DNA from: Planctomycetota bacterium
GTDB lineage: Bacteria; Planctomycetota; Brocadiia; SM23-32
Assembly (NCBI GenBank): GCA_018334735.1
Contig: JAGXLK010000084.1
Span: forward strand, 1 to 8,182
Direction: 5' to 3'
Length of the DNA stretch: 8,182 nucleotides
Shown: positions 5,601 to 8,182 of the stretch, in pieces
How positions within the stretch are numbered: position 1 is the first letter of the stretch
Layout: every line of letters starts with the position of its first letter
Program-made: the position numbers and the translations under genes
Notes under the pieces: generated by a model
What the model saw: the letters and a program-made list of their open reading frames with translations, nothing else
The model's database searches: none
What the model was told of the DNA's origin: nothing

Positions 5601-7058
5601 GTCGAAAGGCAGATATCCGGGCGGCCAGTAATGGCCGAGTTGTGCTTCGGCACCGTATAGCCGGTGATAGAGTTCAGGTTGAGGGGTGGCGGCGGCATTG
5701 AAACCGAGCAACCGGAAGACTTTGTACATGTAATCACGTGACGCACCGTAACATCTTCCCGTGGCATTGCTGAAACTCAAATTTCCCTGCGCGAGAGGAA
5801 AAAGCTGTTCATCGGCGGCATTCAGTGCCCAACGGTAATGTTCTCGTTCGTGGTCGCGGAATGTGCGGAGCTTATCGAGATGGTTTGCTATATCCATATT
5901 GAGCGAAATATGCAGACCGTCGATTTCTCCCCAGCCGAATTCCCGTAGAATTTGGTCCCGGTGGGGTGCAGCGGCGAACTGCGTGATCCCGCCGGCGCCG
6001 TGCCGTTCGCGGAGCGTAATTTTCATCCCGATTCCGCCGCCGCGCAACGGGACGTGTTCGCCGTCCTGCAGCCGGTACCAGCGGGTGAAACCGATTTCTG
6101 TGTGTGGTTTCGGTTTGCCTTCCGTCTTGCGATCAAAAAGGCCGTTGGCCGCGAGCTGACAGGGCCCGGCTCGAAAAGGAACGTGGTGGATGTGCATTCC
6201 GAAGCGGATCTGAAGTGTGTTGTCCTGTGGCAGACTGTCGATGCGAAATCGGACGTACGTTCCCGGCGGATAATTGAAGTCTCCGGCCGACGGGTAGAGC
6301 GTATCGTATTCGGGGGCGGTTGAGAGGAATGCGAGATCCATGCGGGCGGGATTTGTTTTCTTGCTTCCACCAACGGGCACGACTGTGAGGGTGTATTTGC
6401 CGGGTTGAAGATCAACCGTGAAAGCTTTCCACCAGTAGTAGCGTCGTCCGGTGACTTTTTCGAGGCGGGAGACATCGTAGAATGGGGGGCGTTCCTTCTG
6501 CTCAATTTCCTCCAGCAGCCCCGGCCCATCGTCCTTTGCCGCGCCGGAGAGCGAATCTCCGCCTTCGACCTCGTAACCCAGTTGTTTGGCCCGAAGCGGA
6601 CCGTCGGGAGAGAAATCGACGGCCTTTTTGAGGTAGGCCCGGAGTCCAGCGGGCCCGCCGCGTTTTTTATTGCCATCGCCGTCATTAATCGGATTCTGGA
6701 CGACTGTGTTTTGATTTTTAAGGAGTGCGACATTAAGGGGGCTACTTTGATCCGCTCCAGCGACGTGCAACCAAACGTGGTATTTCCCGGCATGGCGGAC
6801 ATGGAGGTGGCTTTTGGTGGCCTTAGCGAGGACAATGCATCGTCCGACGGGGGAGTGTGGGTCGCGTGTAGATTCCCTCTTTTTGTGTTTGAAGTTATGC
6901 GGTTTGAGAAGGATCAGGTGCGCGTCATCGTGCGGCGCCGGATTACCATTCCACGCGGCGGCCCGGGGGATGATAACGGCCATGGTCAGAAGTATCAAAA
7001 CCAATGTGGTCGTCGGGGCAATCTTTCGCTGAGTGGTGATAAGATGTGTTGCGGACAT
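2697..7058 (-). CDS. Giant exported multidomain protein: glycosidase-like barrel, GH42-like trimerisation domain, HEAT repeats
   Basis: This protein has 1453 residues. The start chosen is ATG at 7058 because it gives a clean signal peptide (Arg/Lys n-region, TTTLVLILLTMAVII core, cut after AAA at 33-35). ATGs at 7088 and 7100 are possible, and none has a clear ribosome site. Domain order: 70-250, beta-rich carbohydrate-binding-like region (GKYHVWLHV, GKYTLTVVP, then MDLAFLSTAPEYDTLYP). 262-350, a second beta-rich region. 365-530, first half of a glycosidase-like (beta/alpha) barrel ending in IFQIADEPGE (Asp518, Glu519). 531-690, a laminin-G/DUF1080-like beta sandwich (HHFKILYEGNQATLYVDGRP). 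702-716, an acidic loop. 720-960, second barrel half (NSWDEV, WPMMHCGWP, GTEWMWSE). 966-1075, a glutamine-amidotransferase-like domain as in GH42 trimerisation domains (SRVALLYSRATEYW to GGLLWVASN). 1100-1270, beta domains (GDGRLVYLAHRPG, AIVLFNL). 1312-1410, three HEAT repeats. Polysaccharide breakdown is a likely but unproven role. No GH family was identified with certainty and catalytic acids are not assigned. Confidence 0.85.
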   Translation of the reverse strand: MSATHLITTQRKIAPTTTLVLILLTMAVIIPRAAAWNGNPAPHDDAHLILLKPHNFKHKKRESTRDPHSPVGRCIVLAKATKSHLHVRHAGKYHVWLHVAGADQSSPLNVALLKNQNTVVQNPINDGDGNKKRGGPAGLRAYLKKAVDFSPDGPLRAKQLGYEVEGGDSLSGAAKDDGPGLLEEIEQKERPPFYDVSRLEKVTGRRYYWWKAFTVDLQPGKYTLTVVPVGGSKKTNPARMDLAFLSTAPEYDTLYPSAGDFNYPPGTYVRFRIDSLPQDNTLQIRFGMHIHHVPFRAGPCQLAANGLFDRKTEGKPKPHTEIGFTRWYRLQDGEHVPLRGGGIGMKITLRERHGAGGITQFAAAPHRDQILREFGWGEIDGLHISLNMDIANHLDKLRTFRDHEREHYRWALNAADEQLFPLAQGNLSFSNATGRCYGASRDYMYKVFRLLGFNAAATPQPELYHRLYGAEAQLGHYWPPGYLPFDEETARRKYEKNYHKYFEGKDKFRLARIFQIADEPGEIKREEMSAPAWRYIATDNGGRWRDLSGSSSLHTKKTDFHNCVFEGRFRLLEGRNFGLRVAEGNSEHPKKYGYWQLGVYGNPRYNDNNLLYGVGPGRGKGIQREGASVRGGTHHFKILYEGNQATLYVDGRPMPTLRGIAPKGGFALYGGPRKEVWDLKFRPIQKNESVKVEPGGAAGLLEDDDTDDGIGDLMSDAKKTPEWAKLKPLKKAIEEDWRFAGGISGAWEGFRRWIADRGFTPQFFGKNSWDEVPMITAQRIIRNKYDRRLYYWSRRYSAYLTPKMFSLAAAALHKYAPNPDMKGFVALSGHSLYMRGPTMPLDMFHLARFGEGTNLMPGVSDWMTSSWNWDSHQAVAYSVAFYNSGGRNRGGERYSWPMMHCGWPTELRSYTQLANNVKYISYFWYGPVYVGTEWMWSESRYSYQAISDTINRAAQIDDIVAPGKMRPSRVALLYSRATEYWHPSHSFADKRSTFLNLSHDYFQPELVTDRQIIHGDALRYYDALYVLEPNVRREAAERIADWTEQGGLLWVASNAMTFDEFNEKNDFLEELAGLKRIPPEKENVRSTRPKFEPVKTEAKISPHTVRARWPVEIECPGARIRGRYDDGEAAWVEKDVGDGRLVYLAHRPGLTCSANAKRAGPRFLWKDAPREPLTRPLFDGSVERELVLSRPTVMATPLTAENGTAIVLFNLQWEPVKDLKIGLKEPRRPHSVRRFDDLDLVEAQWEYKKGRVWIDVPQLDVRRGQIIVVRRKPAPEDPRMATMRQRTQRNLASEDPRALSAGAWFAGFFPEWSMGAELIPLLEHNSWAVRRAAAASLGRLGHQNAAPEILKTFRKEKDAHVRADMLMALARLRHPQAVRLCREVLSENRNVIPRLEAMRALNMLKVSDAQEQYKNLTETCQETFENYRNHRDARFAGSAAKLGPAGGKDETQK
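2829..3125 (-). other. HEAT (PBS-lyase type) repeat region of the large protein
   Basis: Residues 1312-1410 contain three helical-pair units of about 31 residues: LIPLLEHNSWAVRRAAAASL, EILKTFRKEKDAHVRADMLM and LCREVLSENRNVIPRLEAMR. Each has the Val/Ile-x-x-Arg-x-x-Ala/Met pattern seen in HEAT/PBS-lyase repeats. Such repeats usually bind partner proteins. Here they end an otherwise carbohydrate-active, exported protein. Confidence 0.75.
3834..4163 (-). other. GH42-like trimerisation (amidotransferase-fold) domain of the large protein
   Basis: Residues 966-1075 show a Rossmann-like alternation: a strand (RVALLYS), a long helix-loop, YYDALYVLEPN, helix VRREAAERIADWTEQ, strand GGLLWVASN. This matches the layout of the beta-galactosidase trimerisation domain that follows the barrel in GH42-like enzymes, and supports reading the region before it as a barrel. 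Confidence 0.6.
4787..4803. repeat. 17-base direct repeat, copy B (inside the large gene)
   Basis: This copy is identical to 2633-2649 and in the same orientation. It encodes part of RRWIADRG (residues 751-758) of the large exported protein, in the segment just after the inserted beta-sandwich domain. Confidence 0.85.
4911..4955 (-). other. Acidic, thrombospondin-type-3-like calcium loop in the large protein
   Basis: Residues 702-716 read EDDDTDDGIGDLMSD. The segment DDTDDGIGD parallels the DxDxDGIGDxxD loop of thrombospondin type 3 repeats, with Thr at the third ligand position. It lies at the junction where the inserted beta sandwich returns to the barrel. One copy only, so calcium binding is a suggestion. 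Confidence 0.45.
4989..5468 (-). other. Laminin-G/DUF1080-like beta-sandwich domain inserted in the barrel
   Basis: Residues 531-690 start with WRYIATDNGGRWRDLSGSS and run through CVFEGRFRLLEGRNFGLRV, WQLGVYGN, GTHHFKILYEGNQATLYVDG and GGFALYGGPRKEVWDLKFRPI. This strand pattern is typical of concanavalin-like sugar-binding or DUF1080-type domains. The sequences on either side (IADEPGE before, FRRWIADRGFTPQFFG and NSWDEV after) look like parts of one barrel. Confidence 0.6.
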
Positions 7059-7365
7059 TGGCGCTATGAAAAGATAAGTTAATGACATAGATATAAGCAT
7101 GCTAAATAGAGAGGAGACTGTTTGCAAGCACTGGACTATTCTGAACCGATACTCCGATTGTTGTGATATTGTCTGAAATCGTCCTCGCTTAGCATCTGGA
7201 CTAATTCGAGTTACATAATCTTTTTCTGGTCCGTGCCCTGGCGACATTACTACCGGTACAACCACGGAGCACAACCAGCGCTGCCAGCGGGTTATGAGCA
7301 ATACGAATAAGTCGGCAGGTTGCGTGAAATGAACTCCGAAGTGCTTTGACGCCACATTGCCAAAT
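7059..7365. other. 307-base gap between gdhA and the large gene
   Basis: No gene is supported here. The large gene's frame stays open through the whole gap and 56 bases into gdhA, but the translation is not protein-like and is out of frame with gdhA. There is no convincing terminator after gdhA: no stable hairpin followed by a T run on the minus strand. The only item worth recording is the weak promoter candidate near the left end, which is listed separately. Confidence 0.6.
7099..7127 (-). promoter_or_regulatory. Weak candidate promoter of the large gene
   Basis: Minus-strand TTGCAA (7127-7122) and TAGCAT (7104-7099) are 17 bases apart, each matching consensus at four of six positions. A start near 7092 would give a leader of about 34 bases to the ATG at 7058 and would exclude the ATG at 7100. 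Matches this loose occur by chance. Confidence 0.28.
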
Positions 7366-8182
7366 TCAAAACCATCCCCGGTCTTCCATAGCTTTGATGA
7401 CCTCGTCGATTGCCAGGGCAAGTGCTGCCTGCCGATAGGTTGTTTTCCATTGATTTGCAGCCTGAAGCACCCGAGTGAGTCCCTTGCTGATCAGGTCGTC
7501 GAGAATATCATAAACTTCTTCTCGCGGGGTAAGACTGCCGGATTTTGCTTTTCGCCATTCGACATAGGAGGCAATCACACCTCCGCTATTGGCCAGGATG
7601 TCGGGGACGATGGGGATTTCCAATTCCTTAAAAACGTTATCGCCCGCAGGAGGAGTGGGGTTATTGGCTCCCTCCACTATCATTCGTGCATTTACGTCCT
7701 GAGCAACCTCGCGTGTGAAGACATTCCCTGTGGCGGCTGGTATGAGAATGTCGACGTCAAGAGAAAGGACGTCGTCTCGTGGTATTTGCTCGGCGTCCGG
7801 GTAATCGACGAGCTTCTTTCCGTCGCGATTCCATTTCAGGAGATCTTCTATGTCGAGACCGTCTTTCCGGAAAAGTCCGCCGTCGATGTCTGAAACGGCC
7901 ACAATGCGGACACCGGCATCACGGAGGAATTTCGCGGTCCAGCTTCCCACATTGCCAAACCCTTGCAGGGCGACGGAGAAGTCGCAAGATTTAATTTCCA
8001 GGATATTCTCGGCGGCCGCAAGCACGCACGTTGCCAGACCTCGTCCCGTTGCTTCCCGTCTGCCGGGCAGACCGCCTATACGGGGCGGTTTGCCCGTCAC
8101 TGATTCAAACATGTGGGTTTCCCCGAATATAATTGCCATTTCGTGTTCGGAGGATCCCATGTCGGGTGCGGGGATATAATGT
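7366..8182 (-). CDS. gdhA: Glutamate dehydrogenase (Glu/Leu/Phe/Val dehydrogenase family), N-terminus outside the window
   Basis: The visible 271 residues carry the C-terminal two thirds; the frame is open to the right edge. The enzyme interconverts glutamate and 2-oxoglutarate plus ammonia with NAD(P) in the cytoplasm. The fragment opens with HYIPAPDMG, which includes the catalytic Asp (codon 8163-8161) of the PAPD/AGD motif. VTGKP (28-32) and GGLPGRREATGRGL follow, then the nucleotide-binding loop GFGNVG (74-79). EGANNPTPPAGD and PDILANSGGVIASYVEW follow as usual for the family. The end is natural: RQAALALAIDEVIKAMEDRG, then TGA at 7368-7366. The stretch between HEMAI and VTGKP is shorter than in common hexameric GDH and recalls the LeuDH pattern DMDII..ET..VTG, so a branched-chain or other amino-acid substrate cannot be excluded. 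Substrate lysines lie in the missing part, and the coenzyme cannot be told from the visible residues. Confidence 0.92.
   Translation of the reverse strand, partial: HYIPAPDMGSSEHEMAIIFGETHMFESVTGKPPRIGGLPGRREATGRGLATCVLAAAENILEIKSCDFSVALQGFGNVGSWTAKFLRDAGVRIVAVSDIDGGLFRKDGLDIEDLLKWNRDGKKLVDYPDAEQIPRDDVLSLDVDILIPAATGNVFTREVAQDVNARMIVEGANNPTPPAGDNVFKELEIPIVPDILANSGGVIASYVEWRKAKSGSLTPREEVYDILDDLISKGLTRVLQAANQWKTTYRQAALALAIDEVIKAMEDRGWF

Noticed and set aside
7059..7421. N-terminal extension of the large protein by 121 residues up to 7421
   Set aside because: The extension overlaps the gdhA end, its translation shows no domain, and it would bury a good signal peptide in the interior of the protein.
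7357..7893. A 178-codon open frame on the plus strand
   Set aside because: It is antisense to the glutamate dehydrogenase gene.
1..8182. Mobile elements, CRISPR, tRNA, toxin-antitoxin or defence genes
   Set aside because: I saw no transposase motifs, long terminal inverted repeats, spaced repeats, tRNA-like cloverleaf or small paired genes on either strand.

Overview
The window holds four protein genes, all on the minus strand. In order of transcription (right to left) they are: the C-terminal two thirds of a glutamate-dehydrogenase-family enzyme (cut by the right edge), a very large secreted multidomain protein, a small arylsulfotransferase-like beta-propeller protein, and a secreted HtrA-like protein (cut by the left edge). 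No rRNA, tRNA, CRISPR array, transposase or phage gene is visible. Base composition is moderate and looks even across the window.

The gene style suggests a Gram-negative, polysaccharide-using bacterium of the Planctomycetota or a related lineage such as another PVC phylum or Hydrogenedentota. The hints are a giant exported glycoside-hydrolase-like protein carrying a laminin-G/DUF1080-like domain and HEAT repeats, a stand-alone ASST-family protein, few Shine-Dalgarno sites and roomy intergenic gaps. This is an impression from protein architecture; no marker gene is present to prove it.

Layout: 7366-8182 is gdhA (partial). 7059-7365 is a 307-base gap with a weak candidate promoter for the next gene. 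2697-7058 is the 1453-residue exported protein. 2561-2696 carries the clearest promoter in the window and a good ribosome site. 1526-2560 is the arylsulfotransferase-like gene. 1352-1525 is a gap with a perfect TTGACA box. 1-1351 is the HtrA-like gene, open to the edge.

The gaps of 130 to 310 bases, each with its own candidate promoter, argue for separate transcription units rather than a tight operon. A shared role for the large protein and the arylsulfotransferase (for example handling sulfated glycans) is possible but not shown. The most striking items are: (1) the HtrA-like protein is a tandem of two protease-fold domains, the first with all three catalytic positions replaced (Thr, Glu, Asp for His, Asp, Ser) and the second with His and Asp positions lost, so it looks like a dedicated double pseudoprotease; (2) the large protein seems to have a beta-sandwich domain plus a thrombospondin-type-3-like acidic loop spliced into the middle of a barrel-type glycosidase domain; (3) a 17-base exact repeat links the spacer of the arylsulfotransferase promoter to the coding sequence of the large gene.
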